Below are positions 1 through 7,774 of a stretch of DNA of 29,271 bases, piece by piece (the stretch's first letter is position 1; each line of letters opens with the position of its first letter). The position numbers were made by a program, and so were the translations under genes. The notes under the pieces were generated by a model. That model did not search any database. It was not told where the DNA came from and saw nothing but the letters and a program-made list of their open reading frames with translations. The stretch spans positions 1 to 29,271 of the forward strand of contig CACWMM010000038.1 in NCBI GenBank assembly GCA_902761955.1, read 5' to 3'. The stretch comes from Parafannyhessea sp902761955 (GTDB lineage Bacteria; Actinomycetota; Coriobacteriia; Coriobacteriales; Atopobiaceae).

Positions 1-895
1 CTTCGCAAGGCCACGCTCGTGGCCCACGAGCGGGAGGCTCCGAAGGCCGGGCTCGTCGACGATCACGCCAGCCCCCGGAAGGGAGACCATGCGCCTTGCG
101 ACGGTGGTGTGGCGCCCCATGTCGTCAGACGCACGGACCGCGCCAGTCTCGAGCGCCTCGCGACCCAACAGCGCGTTCAACAGCGTCGACTTGCCTGCGC
201 CCGACTCGCCAAGGACGATCGCCACCGTCCCCGCGGGGACGAGACCTCGGACATCATCCTCGCCCCATCCCGAACCGCAGCGATCGGCCGCGTCCCTGAG
301 ACCCGCCACCGTCCTTCGCCCCGAGGCGCCAGCTGAGGTCGCGACGATGCGAATGTCCTGCCCAAGCACCTCTTGGATGAGGGTGACGTCCGTCTGGAGC
401 ATCGATGCGCCGGCACGGTCCGCCTTCGTGAGGATCACGGCGATGTCGGCGCCGCAATCGCGTGCGATGACAGCGGACCGAACGACCCTATCTACCGAAA
501 TGGGGTTGGGGCCAAGGGCTTGGGTCACGAGCACCGTGTCGACGTTTGCCGCAAGCGTCTGCCTCTCGCCGCGCGGCGCGCGAGTTGTCATCCCCCTTTG
601 TAAGCGACGCCGCGAACTCGGTGCGGTAGACGCCCCGCGGCGTGATGACCGCGGGAAAGCCGCGGTCAAGGCGAACGACGCAGCCGAGGTCAAGCTCTTC
701 TCGCCTGGCCTCGCCCGCGTTGACGATCCGTTCCACCTCCCGCTCGAAAGCCGTCCTCTGGCGGTCGCTTGCAGTGAGTTCCGTGTATGCCGGCAGCTCG
801 GACAAAGAAGAGAGCGCCGGCAGGGCCTCGTGGGCCCCACCGGCGACCGCTCTGCGCTTGTCAGTTCTGTTGGACTTGTGAGCGCGCTTTGCCAT
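1..895 (-). pseudogene. rsgA: Ribosome small-subunit-dependent GTPase RsgA, frameshifted, 3' end outside window
   Basis: RsgA is a circularly permuted GTPase that acts in maturation of the 30S ribosomal subunit. The first frame, starting at the ATG at 893-895, carries the OB-fold start (V-V-R-L-D-R-G-F-P). The GTPase continues in another frame from about 565 down to base 1. There it reads L-A-A-N-V-D-T-V, the G4-like T-K-A-D, the P-loop G-E-S-G-A-G-K-S-T (about 180-215), G-R-H-T-T and D-E-P-G. The join lies near 560-580. About 30-45 residues that normally follow the OB-fold start (V-G-D-W region and the V-L-P-R segment) seem to be absent, so this is a deletion plus frameshift rather than a single-base slip. 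The start lies 6 bases after the ATPase stop, so it is the second gene of that operon. The C-terminal zinc-binding part is off the window. Identity is confident; whether the break is real or a sequencing artefact cannot be decided here. Confidence 0.85.
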
Positions 896-901
896 GTACC
901 G

Positions 902-3577
902 TTACGCCTTGTTCTTCTCGACGGCGCGCATGACGGCCTTGTAGGCCTCCACGAGCGGGATGATCAGGAACGCGAGGGCCATCGCGATACCGTACTCCGC
1001 GGCGCTGATCTCGGCGAAGTCGAACGCGCGGGCGAGCGGGGTCTCGATGACCACGAACGTCAGGACGAGGGACAGCGCGAAGGCGCCCCAGAGCCACTTG
1101 TTCTGCGTGGGGAGCGAGAGGACCGACTTCCGGCGGCTGCGCATGTTGAACGAGTGGAACATCTCGACCATCGAGAGGGTCAGGAACGCCATGGTCATGC
1201 CGTCGAGGCCCTTGTCGGCCCCGGAGAGCACGTCGGCGAGGGGCACGCCCTCGAAGCGGAGGCCGACGAAGTACGAGACGAGCGTGAGCGCGCCGATCAT
1301 CGCGCCCTGGACGAGGCAGTCGAGGCCCATGCCGCCGGCGAAGATGCCGTCGGCGGAGCTGCGGGGCTCGCGCTCCATGATGTCGGGCTCGGCCTCCTCC
1401 ATGGCCATCGCGAGCGCGGGGAAGCAGTCCGTTATGAGGTTCAGCCACAGGAGGTGCGTCGGCTCGAGGATCGTGAAGCCGACGAGTGAGGCGACGAAGA
1501 CCGAGATGACCTCGGCGAGGTTGGAGGAGAGCAGGAAGGCGATGGACTTCCTGATGTTGTCGTAGATGCGCCGCCCCTCCTCGCAGGCGCTGATGATCGT
1601 GGCGAAGTTGTCGTCCGCGAGCACCATGTCGGCCACGTTCTTGGTGACGTCGGTGCCGGTGATGCCCATGCCGATGCCGATGTCGGCGCGCTTGATGGAC
1701 GGGGCGTCGTTCACGCCGTCGCCGGTCATGGCGACGACCTTGCCGAGCCTCTTCCACGTGTCGACGATGCGGGTCTTGTGCTCCGGCTGGACGCGGGCGT
1801 ACACGCCGTAGTTCGAGATGTTCCTCGCGAACTCCTCGTCGCTCATACGGTCGAGCTCCGCGCCCGTGATCGCCTGGGAGCGGTCGGTGACGATGCCGAG
1901 CTCCCTCGCGATGGCGAAGGCGGTATCGATGTGGTCGCCGGTGATCATCACGACGTTCATGCCTGCGGCGTGGGCCTCGGCCACGGCCTGCCCGACCTCG
2001 GGGCGGACCGGGTCAATCATGCCGCAGAGGCCGAGGAAGGTCATGTCATGCTCGAGCGCCTCGGGCGAGAAGGACTCCGGCGCCTCCTTGCCGTAGTTCA
2101 CGCGGGCGGCTGCCATCACGCGCAGGGCGTCGTCGGCCATGGCCTTGTTGGCCTCCATGATGCGCGCGCGGCGCTCGTCGGTGAGGGGCACGTCGCCGTC
2201 GGCGGTGCGCACCATGGTGCAGCGGGCGAGCACGACGTCCGGGCCGCCCTTGGTGTGCTGGACGTAGTTGCCGTCCGGCGCGAGGTTCACGACGGACATC
2301 ATCTTGCGGCCGGAGTCGAACGGGGCCTCGCCCACGCGGGGGTTCGCCGCGTCGAGGTCGGCCGAGGTGAAGCCGAGCTTCGCGGCGTCGGCCACGAGCG
2401 CGGCCTCCGTCGGCTCGCCCACGGCCTCGTCCCTCTGCTCGTCCCACTTCGCGTCGGAGCAGAGCGCCATGCAGCGCACGAGCCTGTCCTGGTCCTCGGT
2501 GAAGTGGCGTACGACCGTCATCTTGTTCTGCGTGAGGGTGCCCGTCTTGTCGGAGCAGATGACCTGCGTGCAGCCGAGGGTCTCGACGGCCGAGAGCTTG
2601 CGGATGATCGCGTTGTGCTGGCTCATCTTCGTTACGCCGATGGACAGCACTATGGTCACGACGGCCGCGAGGCCCTCGGGGATGGCGGCGACGGCGAGCG
2701 ACACCGCGACCATGAAGGTGTTCAGCACCAGGGGCATGTTGTCGAAGAAGCCCATGCCGTGCTTCAGCCACGTGACGCCGAACACGAGGGCGCAGATCAC
2801 GATGCAGATGATCGAGAGGACCTTCGAGAGCTCGTCGAGCTTCTTCTGGAGCGGGGTCTCCTCGTCGGTCGCGCGGGACAGCGCGTCGGCGATCTTTCCC
2901 ATCTCCGTGCCCATGCCGGTAGCGACCACGACGGCCCGCCCGCGGCCGTACACCACGGTCGAGCCCATGTAGCACATGTTCTTGCGGTCGCCGAGCGGAA
3001 CGTCCCCGCCCTCGGGGGCGTCGAGCGTCCCGGCGACCTTGTTTGCCGGCACGGACTCGCCCGTGAGGGCAGCCTCCTCGATCTTCATCGAGGCGCTCTC
3101 GAGGATGCGGCAGTCCGCCGGGACGGAGTCGCCCGCCTCGAGCACCACCACGTCGCCCACGACGAGCTCGGAAGAGGACACCGCCACGATCCTGCCGTCG
3201 CGGACCGCCTTGCTCTGCGCGGCGGACATCTCCTGCAGGGCGGCCAGGGCCTCCTCGGCCTTGGACTCCTGGACCACGCCGAGCACGGCGTTCACCACCA
3301 CGACGAAGCAGATGATGATCACGTCCGCAAAGTCGGCCTCGCCCTGGGCGATGCCCGTGAGCGCCGAGATGACCGCAGCCACGATCAGCATGATGATCAT
3401 GGGGTCGGCCATCTGCGCGAGGAACCGCTTCCACAGCGGGTCCTTCTCGGCCTCCTTGAGCTTGTTCAGGCCGTCACGCTCGAGGCGCGCGGCAGCCTCC
3501 CCCGCAGTCAGCCCGCGCTCGCCGTCGGAGCCGACGGCCTCGAGGACTGCCGAGGAGTCTTGCAGGTATTCCTTCAA
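902..3577 (-). CDS. P-type (P2A) calcium-transporting ATPase
   Basis: A membrane ATPase of 891 residues that probably exports Ca2+. Visible motifs are the actuator T-G-E-S (Glu about 174), the intramembrane A-A-I-P-E-G-L, the phosphorylation site S-D-K-T-G-T-L-T (Asp about 343), and the hinge T-G-D-G-V-N-D near residue 620. The C-terminal third carries the extra membrane helices typical of SERCA/PMR1-like pumps, with N-L-I-T-D. An upstream in-frame extension with many ATGs exists, but it is compositionally poor and has no family similarity. The TTG at 3575-3577 has a perfect AGGAGG five bases upstream and gives an N-terminus (M-K-E-Y-L-Q) usual for the family, so I chose it. The stop lies 6 bases before rsgA. 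Ion specificity is inferred from family; Ca2+ is more likely than Mn2+ or Na+/K+. Confidence 0.93.
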   Translation of the reverse strand: MKEYLQDSSAVLEAVGSDGERGLTAGEAAARLERDGLNKLKEAEKDPLWKRFLAQMADPMIIMLIVAAVISALTGIAQGEADFADVIIICFVVVVNAVLGVVQESKAEEALAALQEMSAAQSKAVRDGRIVAVSSSELVVGDVVVLEAGDSVPADCRILESASMKIEEAALTGESVPANKVAGTLDAPEGGDVPLGDRKNMCYMGSTVVYGRGRAVVVATGMGTEMGKIADALSRATDEETPLQKKLDELSKVLSIICIVICALVFGVTWLKHGMGFFDNMPLVLNTFMVAVSLAVAAIPEGLAAVVTIVLSIGVTKMSQHNAIIRKLSAVETLGCTQVICSDKTGTLTQNKMTVVRHFTEDQDRLVRCMALCSDAKWDEQRDEAVGEPTEAALVADAAKLGFTSADLDAANPRVGEAPFDSGRKMMSVVNLAPDGNYVQHTKGGPDVVLARCTMVRTADGDVPLTDERRARIMEANKAMADDALRVMAAARVNYGKEAPESFSPEALEHDMTFLGLCGMIDPVRPEVGQAVAEAHAAGMNVVMITGDHIDTAFAIARELGIVTDRSQAITGAELDRMSDEEFARNISNYGVYARVQPEHKTRIVDTWKRLGKVVAMTGDGVNDAPSIKRADIGIGMGITGTDVTKNVADMVLADDNFATIISACEEGRRIYDNIRKSIAFLLSSNLAEVISVFVASLVGFTILEPTHLLWLNLITDCFPALAMAMEEAEPDIMEREPRSSADGIFAGGMGLDCLVQGAMIGALTLVSYFVGLRFEGVPLADVLSGADKGLDGMTMAFLTLSMVEMFHSFNMRSRRKSVLSLPTQNKWLWGAFALSLVLTFVVIETPLARAFDFAEISAAEYGIAMALAFLIIPLVEAYKAVMRAVEKNKA

Positions 3578-3588
3578 TTTTCCCTCCT
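3575..3588 (-). promoter_or_regulatory. Ribosome binding site that selects a TTG start for the ATPase
   Basis: On the minus strand AGGAGG (3588-3583) is followed after five bases (GAAAA) by TTG (3577-3575). The nearest upstream in-frame ATG (3593-3595) has no comparable site, so translation most likely starts at TTG. Confidence 0.75.
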
Positions 3589-3615
3589 GGATCATTCGTC
3601 CGGCAGATTGATGCC

Positions 3616-3621
3616 CGATCA
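3616..3621 (-). promoter_or_regulatory. Candidate -10 box (TATGAT) close to the ATPase start
   Basis: The minus strand reads GGAATTATGATC; TATGAT fits a -10 hexamer about 38 bases before the TTG start. No convincing -35 is seen at 16-18 bases, so this is an alternative to the TAGAAT further upstream. Confidence 0.3.
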
Positions 3622-3687
3622 TAATTCCCCAGGAGGGGCAAGGGCTCACCAAGGTTGCCATGCCGGACGCCCAACATGACATCACCC

Positions 3688-3720
3688 ATTCTACCCAAGG
3701 GTCATCGCGCGGGCGAGAAG
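3688..3720 (-). promoter_or_regulatory. Candidate ATPase-rsgA promoter containing the GGGCGAGAAG decamer
   Basis: The minus strand has CTTCTCGCCC (3720-3711), 17 bases, then TAGAAT (3693-3688), a good -10. The same decamer with the same 17-base spacing to a -10 occurs in front of the pheS T-box (14907-14939). The leader to the TTG start would be about 100 bases. Confidence 0.4.
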
Positions 3721-3764
3721 CGCTTGGCTTGTGTGGCCTTGGACAGAAACTCCCCAGAAACAAA

Positions 3765-3786
3765 GGGCGGGCTTCGAAACCCGCCC
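3765..3786 (-). terminator. Rho-independent terminator of the small cysteine-protein gene
   Basis: Seven-base perfect stem (GGGCGGG / CCCGCCC) around an 8-base loop. On the minus strand it is followed by TTTGTTTCT. It lies about 75 bases after the stop at 3860. Confidence 0.75.
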
Positions 3787-3859
3787 CATGCTGCCGAGAG
3801 ACATGGCGATGTGCCGTTTCCGTATCTCGCCCAGCCGTTACGCCCGACGCCACAGAACG

Positions 3860-4234
3860 TCACAGGTATACGTCTGCCTTCTCGCGCCCGAACTTGTGGA
3901 GCAGCTCATGGCAAGGCCTGCAGGCCGCACAGTCGCAAAACATTGCGCCCGCCTCCTTGCGCTTCTTGGAGTGGGCGACCATCGCGTTCGCCCCTTCCTC
4001 ACCGAATACCTGCTTCCCTACCTCAGAGCCTGCGAAAGCAATGAGGTCGTCGATGGTGGTCTGGTGCTCGCTGATGGCATCCAGGAAGGCATCGGTGGCC
4101 TTATCCACATCATCGCCGTTCGCGACGGCGCTCTTCCAAGCCTGGGCGAATGACTTCGTGTCCCCCGAAGCAGACGGCGCAGCAAGAATCTCGTCCACCT
4201 TGGACGCAGTGTATGCCAACGTCTCCTTGTCCAT
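3860..4234 (-). CDS. Small protein with C-terminal C-x-C-x-x-C-x-x-C motif ("Hsp90-like" in some annotations)
   Basis: A 124-residue soluble protein. I chose the ATG at 4232-4234 (M-D-K-E-T-L) because AAAGGA lies upstream at good distance; an earlier in-frame ATG adds 17 poor residues. The middle part (I-D-D-L-I-A-F-A-G-S-E-V-G-K-Q-V-F-G) and the cysteine cluster F-C-D-C-A-A-C-R-P-C (Cys about 100, 102, 105, 108) match, from memory, a small family in Clostridia and Coriobacteria often labelled heat-shock protein Hsp90. It has no Hsp90 ATPase domain, so that name is probably wrong. The cysteine spacing suggests metal binding. It is transcribed alone, with its own terminator. Function unknown. 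Confidence 0.75.
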   Translation of the reverse strand: MDKETLAYTASKVDEILAAPSASGDTKSFAQAWKSAVANGDDVDKATDAFLDAISEHQTTIDDLIAFAGSEVGKQVFGEEGANAMVAHSKKRKEAGAMFCDCAACRPCHELLHKFGREKADVYL

Positions 4235-4523
4235 TTGCATGTCCTTTCGAGAGTGCCCAATCGTTGCTCTCGTTATGGTACCCATGTACTCGCCAGCTAC
4301 CTAAGAGGATTCTCCAGAAGGCGCGGAGGGTTTTCCGTCTGGCGTAGCCGCAATGTCATTGGGGAGAAGCTCTGGCTGCGCGCGACGCGGCCCTCCGAAA
4401 GTGATTGGCTGCCCCATCGCAGCATGGGCTTGCCCGGAATACGGTTGACCGCGCGAACGTAGACAAATCGGCGCTGACCACCACATACTTGGCCTAGCGA
4501 GCTCCAACGGGTCGTGTCGTCGC

Positions 4524-4529
4524 TATAAT
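4524..4529 (+). promoter_or_regulatory. ldh -10 box (TATAAT)
   Basis: Perfect TATAAT about 80 bases before the ldh start. The sequence 16-18 bases upstream (around 4501-4507, GCTCCAA) is a weak -35, which could mean activator dependence. Confidence 0.6.
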
Positions 4530-4574
4530 TTGATGTATCGATAGGCTAGCGGCTGGCAAGCACAGCCTAGGCAA

Positions 4575-4591
4575 GGCGGCATTGCGCCGCC
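4575..4591 (+). other. Hairpin in the ldh 5' leader
   Basis: GGCGGC (4575-4580), five-base loop, GCCGCC (4586-4591), then CGACGAAAGGA, which includes the ribosome binding site. A GC hairpin followed by CGAAAGG also precedes the ArsC-like gene (7321-7344). No T run, so it is not a terminator; it may affect mRNA stability or translation. Confidence 0.45.
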
Positions 4592-4609
4592 ACGACGAAA
4601 GGATCAGAC

Positions 4610-5614
4610 ATGAAGGTTCTTTTCTTTGGCACGCGTGGCTACGATAAGAAGTCTTTCTCGGCGGAACTCCCCAACTATCCCGACGTTCAGGTCGATTTCA
4701 CCGAGGTGAACCTCACACCCACGACCGCCGCACTCGCCAAGGGCTATGACGCCGTCTGCGCCTTCGTCAACGCCGATGTCTCCGCAATGACCCTAGAGAT
4801 TCTCCGCGGCCTCGGCGTCGGCCTCGTCCTCATGCGCTGTGCCGGATTTGACGCCGTAAACGTCGACTTCGCGAAGTCCATCGGCATGAAGGTCACCCGC
4901 GTCCCCGCCTACTCCCCCGAGGCCATCGCCGAGCACGCCATCGCCCTCGCCCTCTGCGCCGACCGCCACATCCACAAGGCGTACATCCGCGTCCGCGAGA
5001 ACGACTTCTCGCTCGACGGCCTCGTCGGCCACACGCTGCACGGCAAGACCGCAGGCATCATTGGCACCGGCCGCATCGGCGCCGCACTCGCCCGCATCTG
5101 CAAGGGCTTCGGCATGACCGTCCTGGGAGCCGACCTCTATCCCAACCAGAAGCTCGTTGACGACGGCGTGATTGACAAGTACGTCGACTACGACACCATC
5201 TACGAGCAGGCCGACCTCATCAGCCTTCACGCCTTCCTGAACGAGGAGAGCTATCACCTCGTGAACGACGACACCATCGCCAAGATGAAGGACGGCGTCA
5301 TCCTCATCAACACCGCACGCGGCGGTCTCGTCGACATTGAGGCGCTCATCCGCGGCATCCGCTCTGGCAAGATCGGCGCTGCCGGCCTCGACGTGTACGA
5401 GGGCGAGAACGCGAACGTGTACCAGAACCGCGAGGACCAAATCCTCGGCCACTCCATCACCGCCCGCCTCTGCTCCTTCCCCAACGTCGTCCTCACCTCG
5501 CACCAGGCGTTCTTCACCTACGAGGCGCTGCAGCAGATTGCCCAGGTCACGCTGGACAACGCAGAGCGCTACGCGAAGGGCGAGGAGTTCAGCGAGCGCA
5601 GCGTCGTCTGCTAG
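4610..5614 (+). CDS. ldhA: D-lactate dehydrogenase (D-2-hydroxyacid dehydrogenase, LdhA type)
   Basis: Reduces pyruvate to D-lactate with NADH. The 334-residue length is normal. The Rossmann motif G-T-G-R-I-G is at residues 152-157. The substrate-binding Arg of N-T-A-R-G-G is residue 237, the catalytic Glu lies in V-Y-E-G, and the catalytic His of S-H-Q-A-F is residue 298. The N-terminus M-K-V-L-F-F-G-T-R-G-Y-D is typical of LdhA rather than of hydroxyisocaproate or phosphoglycerate dehydrogenases. AAAGGA lies six bases before the ATG. The gene is followed by pyk in the same direction, matching a role in regenerating NAD+ at the end of glycolysis. A closely related 2-hydroxyacid substrate cannot be ruled out. 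Confidence 0.9.
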   Translation: MKVLFFGTRGYDKKSFSAELPNYPDVQVDFTEVNLTPTTAALAKGYDAVCAFVNADVSAMTLEILRGLGVGLVLMRCAGFDAVNVDFAKSIGMKVTRVPAYSPEAIAEHAIALALCADRHIHKAYIRVRENDFSLDGLVGHTLHGKTAGIIGTGRIGAALARICKGFGMTVLGADLYPNQKLVDDGVIDKYVDYDTIYEQADLISLHAFLNEESYHLVNDDTIAKMKDGVILINTARGGLVDIEALIRGIRSGKIGAAGLDVYEGENANVYQNREDQILGHSITARLCSFPNVVLTSHQAFFTYEALQQIAQVTLDNAERYAKGEEFSERSVVC

Positions 5615-5680
5615 ATGACTAGGAATCGCGGTCATTACCATTTCCTTGAACATCGCCAACTAAGTCTGCCGTCAGCGGTT

Positions 5681-5686
5681 TACAAT
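5681..5686 (+). promoter_or_regulatory. Candidate pyk -10 box (TACAAT)
   Basis: TACAAT 80 bases before the pyk start. No good -35 at standard spacing. If used, the transcript starts near 5692 and includes the operator-like site and hairpin that follow. Confidence 0.45.
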
Positions 5687-5701
5687 AGGGCGCAAGCGGT
5701 T

Positions 5702-5715
5702 TGAAAGCGTTTCCA
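5702..5715 (+). promoter_or_regulatory. cre/LacI-family operator-like site upstream of pyk
   Basis: TGAAAGCGTTTCCA matches the catabolite-responsive element pattern TGWAANCGNTNWCA at 13 of 14 positions. Its core GAAAGCGTTTC is the usual near-palindrome of LacI/GalR-family regulators. It lies just downstream of the candidate pyk -10. Confidence 0.55.
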
Positions 5716-5746
5716 GGCGAGCCGCACACTGTGGCTCGCCTTTTTC
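5716..5746 (+). terminator. Terminator-like hairpin between ldh and pyk
   Basis: Eight-base stem GGCGAGCC / GGCTCGCC (5716-5723 / 5733-5740, right arm followed by TTTTTCT). It may be the ldh terminator. It also lies between the candidate pyk promoter and the pyk ribosome binding site, so it could act as an attenuator. Confidence 0.8.
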
Positions 5747-5765
5747 TATGGCAGAAAGGAACAGC

Positions 5766-7217
5766 ATGTCTACCAAGAGGACCAAGATCGTCTGCACGAT
5801 GGGACCCGCGACCGAGAGCGATGAGGTTCTGCGCGAGCTCATCAAGAACGGCATGAACGTGGCCCGCTTCAACTTTAGCCACGGATCCCACGCGTACCAC
5901 CGCCAGAACATCGAGCGTGTCCGCAGCATCTCCGAGGAGCTTGGCATTCCCGTCGCGATCATGCTAGACACGAAGGGCCCCGAGGTTCGCACGGGTCTTC
6001 TCGAGGGTGGCCAGAAGGTCACCGTCAACACCGGCGACAAGATTGTCGTCACCGCTCAGCCCACCACCGAGGACTGGCACGGCAACGCCGGACACATCTC
6101 CCTTGACTACCTCAACCTCCCCAAGGAGGTCGAGAAGGGCTCGATCATCCTGATCGACGACGGCCTCGTGGGCCTCGAGGTCGACCACGTCGAGGGCAAC
6201 GACATGCACTGCGTCGTCACGAACGGCGGCGAGATCGGCGAGAAGAAGGGCGTCAACGTCCCGAACGTCGAGATTGGCCTGCCGTCCGTCACCGAGCAGG
6301 ACATCGCGGACATCATGTTTGGCTGCGAGCTTGGAATCGACGCCATCGCCGCGTCCTTCATCCGCAACGCCCAGGCGGTCGACGAGATCCGCAAGCTCTG
6401 CGCGGACAATGGCCTTCGCAACGTGTACATCTTCCCCAAGATCGAGAGCGCCCTGGGCGTGAAGAACTTCGACGAGATTCTTGCCGCCTCCGACGGCTGC
6501 ATGGTTGCCCGTGGTGACCTGGGCGTCGAGATTCCCGCGCAGGAGGTCCCGCACATCCAGAAGATCATCATCAAGAAGTGCGCCCAGAGCTACAAGCCGG
6601 TCATCACGGCCACCCAGATGCTCGACTCCATGATCCGCAACCCGCGCCCGACCCGCGCCGAGGTAAACGACGTCGCGAACGCCATCTACGACGGCACCGA
6701 CTGCGTCATGCTCTCCGGTGAGACCGCGGCGGGCAAGTATCCCGTCGAGGCCGTCAAGATGATGGCCTCCATCTGCAGGGAGACCGAGAAGTACCTCCCC
6801 GAGCGTCGCGAGTACCACGACCGTGGCGGCATGCGCAACGTCAACTCCGCCATCGGTCTCGCGGCCGCGGAGGTCGCGGAGCGCGTGAACGCGAAGTGCA
6901 TCATCTGCCCGACCCACAGTGGCCGCACTTCTCGCCTGATCTCCAACTTCCGTCCCCGCATCCCCATCGTCGCGATGTCGCCCTCGAACCACGCCATCCG
7001 CAAGACGTGCTTCCAGTGGGGCGTCGACGCGTACAAGACCACCGAGCAGGGCTCTCTGTCCGCGACGTGCTACAACGCGCTGACCGTCGCGAAGGAGAAC
7101 GGCGTCGTCGATACTGGCGACCTGGTGGTCGTCACCGCCGGTGACCCGCAGACGTCCCCCTCTCAGGGCGACTACATCACGTCCACCAACATGGCGATGG
7201 TCTCCCAGATTCAGTAA
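5766..7217 (+). CDS. pyk: Pyruvate kinase
   Basis: Converts phosphoenolpyruvate and ADP to pyruvate and ATP. It has 483 residues, the usual bacterial length. Motifs in order are T-K-I-V-C-T-M-G-P-A at the N-terminus, F-N-F-S-H-G, M-L-D-T-K-G-P-E-V-R-T, F-P-K-I-E-S (catalytic Lys and metal-binding Glu), A-R-G-D-L-G-V-E, T-A-T-Q-M-L-D-S-M, and N-D-V-A-N-A-I-Y-D-G-T-D with S-G-E-T-A. A C-terminal allosteric domain follows. The ATG at 5766 is preferred over that at 5748 because AAAGGA lies five bases before it and the earlier ATG falls next to the hairpin T run. A strong terminator follows at 7249. It works with the upstream ldh in fermentative glycolysis. Confidence 0.97.
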   Translation: MSTKRTKIVCTMGPATESDEVLRELIKNGMNVARFNFSHGSHAYHRQNIERVRSISEELGIPVAIMLDTKGPEVRTGLLEGGQKVTVNTGDKIVVTAQPTTEDWHGNAGHISLDYLNLPKEVEKGSIILIDDGLVGLEVDHVEGNDMHCVVTNGGEIGEKKGVNVPNVEIGLPSVTEQDIADIMFGCELGIDAIAASFIRNAQAVDEIRKLCADNGLRNVYIFPKIESALGVKNFDEILAASDGCMVARGDLGVEIPAQEVPHIQKIIIKKCAQSYKPVITATQMLDSMIRNPRPTRAEVNDVANAIYDGTDCVMLSGETAAGKYPVEAVKMMASICRETEKYLPERREYHDRGGMRNVNSAIGLAAAEVAERVNAKCIICPTHSGRTSRLISNFRPRIPIVAMSPSNHAIRKTCFQWGVDAYKTTEQGSLSATCYNALTVAKENGVVDTGDLVVVTAGDPQTSPSQGDYITSTNMAMVSQIQ

Positions 7218-7248
7218 GAGCCCGTCGGCTAAGGCAAGGACATGCTTC

Positions 7249-7279
7249 GGGGCCGTCCCTCAAGGGGCGGCCCTTTTTT
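7249..7279 (+). terminator. pyk terminator
   Basis: Stem GGGCCGTCCC / GGGGCGGCCC around TCAA, then TTTTTT. A textbook rho-independent terminator 32 bases after the pyk stop. Confidence 0.93.
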
Positions 7280-7303
7280 CATGCGACGGATTATAGATAG
7301 AAT
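7276..7303 (+). promoter_or_regulatory. Candidate promoter of the ArsC/Spx-family gene
   Basis: TTTTCA (7276-7281), 16-base spacer, TAGAAT (7298-7303). It starts inside the T run of the pyk terminator. The leader of about 55 bases contains a GCCGCC/GGCGGC hairpin (7321-7336). Confidence 0.45.
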
Positions 7304-7365
7304 GAATGCCACATGGCATGGCCGCCCACGGGCGGCGCGAAAGGCTACGGCAGACAGGAGGAGCC

Positions 7366-7734
7366 ATGTCCGCAGGCATGATCACGGCACTGTGCTATCC
7401 CAAGTGCTCGACGTGCAAGAAGGCCACCAAGTGGCTGGACGAGCACAGCATACCCTACGAGTACCGCGACATCACGCTACAGAACCCCACGTCCGAGGAG
7501 CTTGCCGCCTGGCACGCGCGCAGCGGGCTTCCCATCAGGAGGCTGTTCAACACGTCCGGCATGCTCTACCGTCAGATGGGACTGAAGGACAGGCTGCCAG
7601 GCATGTCCGACGAGGAGTGCTACCAGCTGCTTTCCACGGACGGCATGCTCGTGAAACGCCCACTTCTGGTGGGGGCAGACCTCGTACTCGTAGGCTTTCG
7701 CGAAGCGGAGTGGGAGCAGCGGCTCCTGGGCTAG
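7366..7734 (+). CDS. ArsC/Spx-family thioredoxin-fold protein
   Basis: A 122-residue protein with the ArsC/Spx fold: L-C-Y-P-K-C-S-T-C-K-K-A near the N-terminus, I-P-Y-E-Y-R-D-I, S-G-L-P-I-R-R-L-F-N-T-S-G and the conserved K-R-P-L-L. The C-S-T-C pair replaces the single catalytic Cys of true glutaredoxin-linked arsenate reductases. It therefore resembles the YffB/MgsR-like subgroup, which may be a thiol-redox enzyme or an RNA-polymerase-binding regulator. AGGAGG lies directly before the ATG at 7366. No arsenic-resistance genes are nearby, so a role in arsenate reduction is not supported. Confidence 0.85.
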   Translation: MSAGMITALCYPKCSTCKKATKWLDEHSIPYEYRDITLQNPTSEELAAWHARSGLPIRRLFNTSGMLYRQMGLKDRLPGMSDEECYQLLSTDGMLVKRPLLVGADLVLVGFREAEWEQRLLG

Positions 7735-7750
7735 CGGGAAAGCATCCACA

Positions 7751-7774
7751 ACGAAATCGGGGACGAAATCGGGG
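7751..7774. repeat. Two tandem 12-base copies (ACGAAATCGGGG)
   Basis: ACGAAATCGGGG occurs twice head to tail; the second copy forms part of the left arm of the following inverted repeat. Confidence 0.9.

Larger units (their letters stand above)
4235..4609. other. Divergent intergenic region between the small cysteine protein and ldh
   Basis: Non-coding stretch of 375 bases. It should hold the minus-strand promoter of the cysteine protein (no strong box seen; a palindromic GGTACC region is at about 4277-4283). It also holds TACCTAAGAG at 4298-4307, shared with the region upstream of the ROK kinase, and the ldh promoter and leader hairpin. Short ORFs here have no start signal or recognisable product. 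Confidence 0.6.

Noticed and set aside
89..1489. 466-codon plus-strand frame across the rsgA region
   Set aside because: Composition is that of antisense coding DNA, and the minus strand encodes clear RsgA motifs.
1778..3679. A 633-codon plus-strand open frame opposite the ATPase
   Set aside because: Antisense shadow of a conserved gene with typical antisense composition.
3578..3853. N-terminal extension of the ATPase to an upstream ATG
   Set aside because: The sequence is unrelated to the family, crosses the promoter region and lacks a ribosome site; the TTG with AGGAGG fits better.
7366..7734. True arsenate reductase role for the ArsC-like gene
   Set aside because: The active site has a C-S-T-C pair and no arsenic genes are nearby; a Spx/YffB-like role is more likely.
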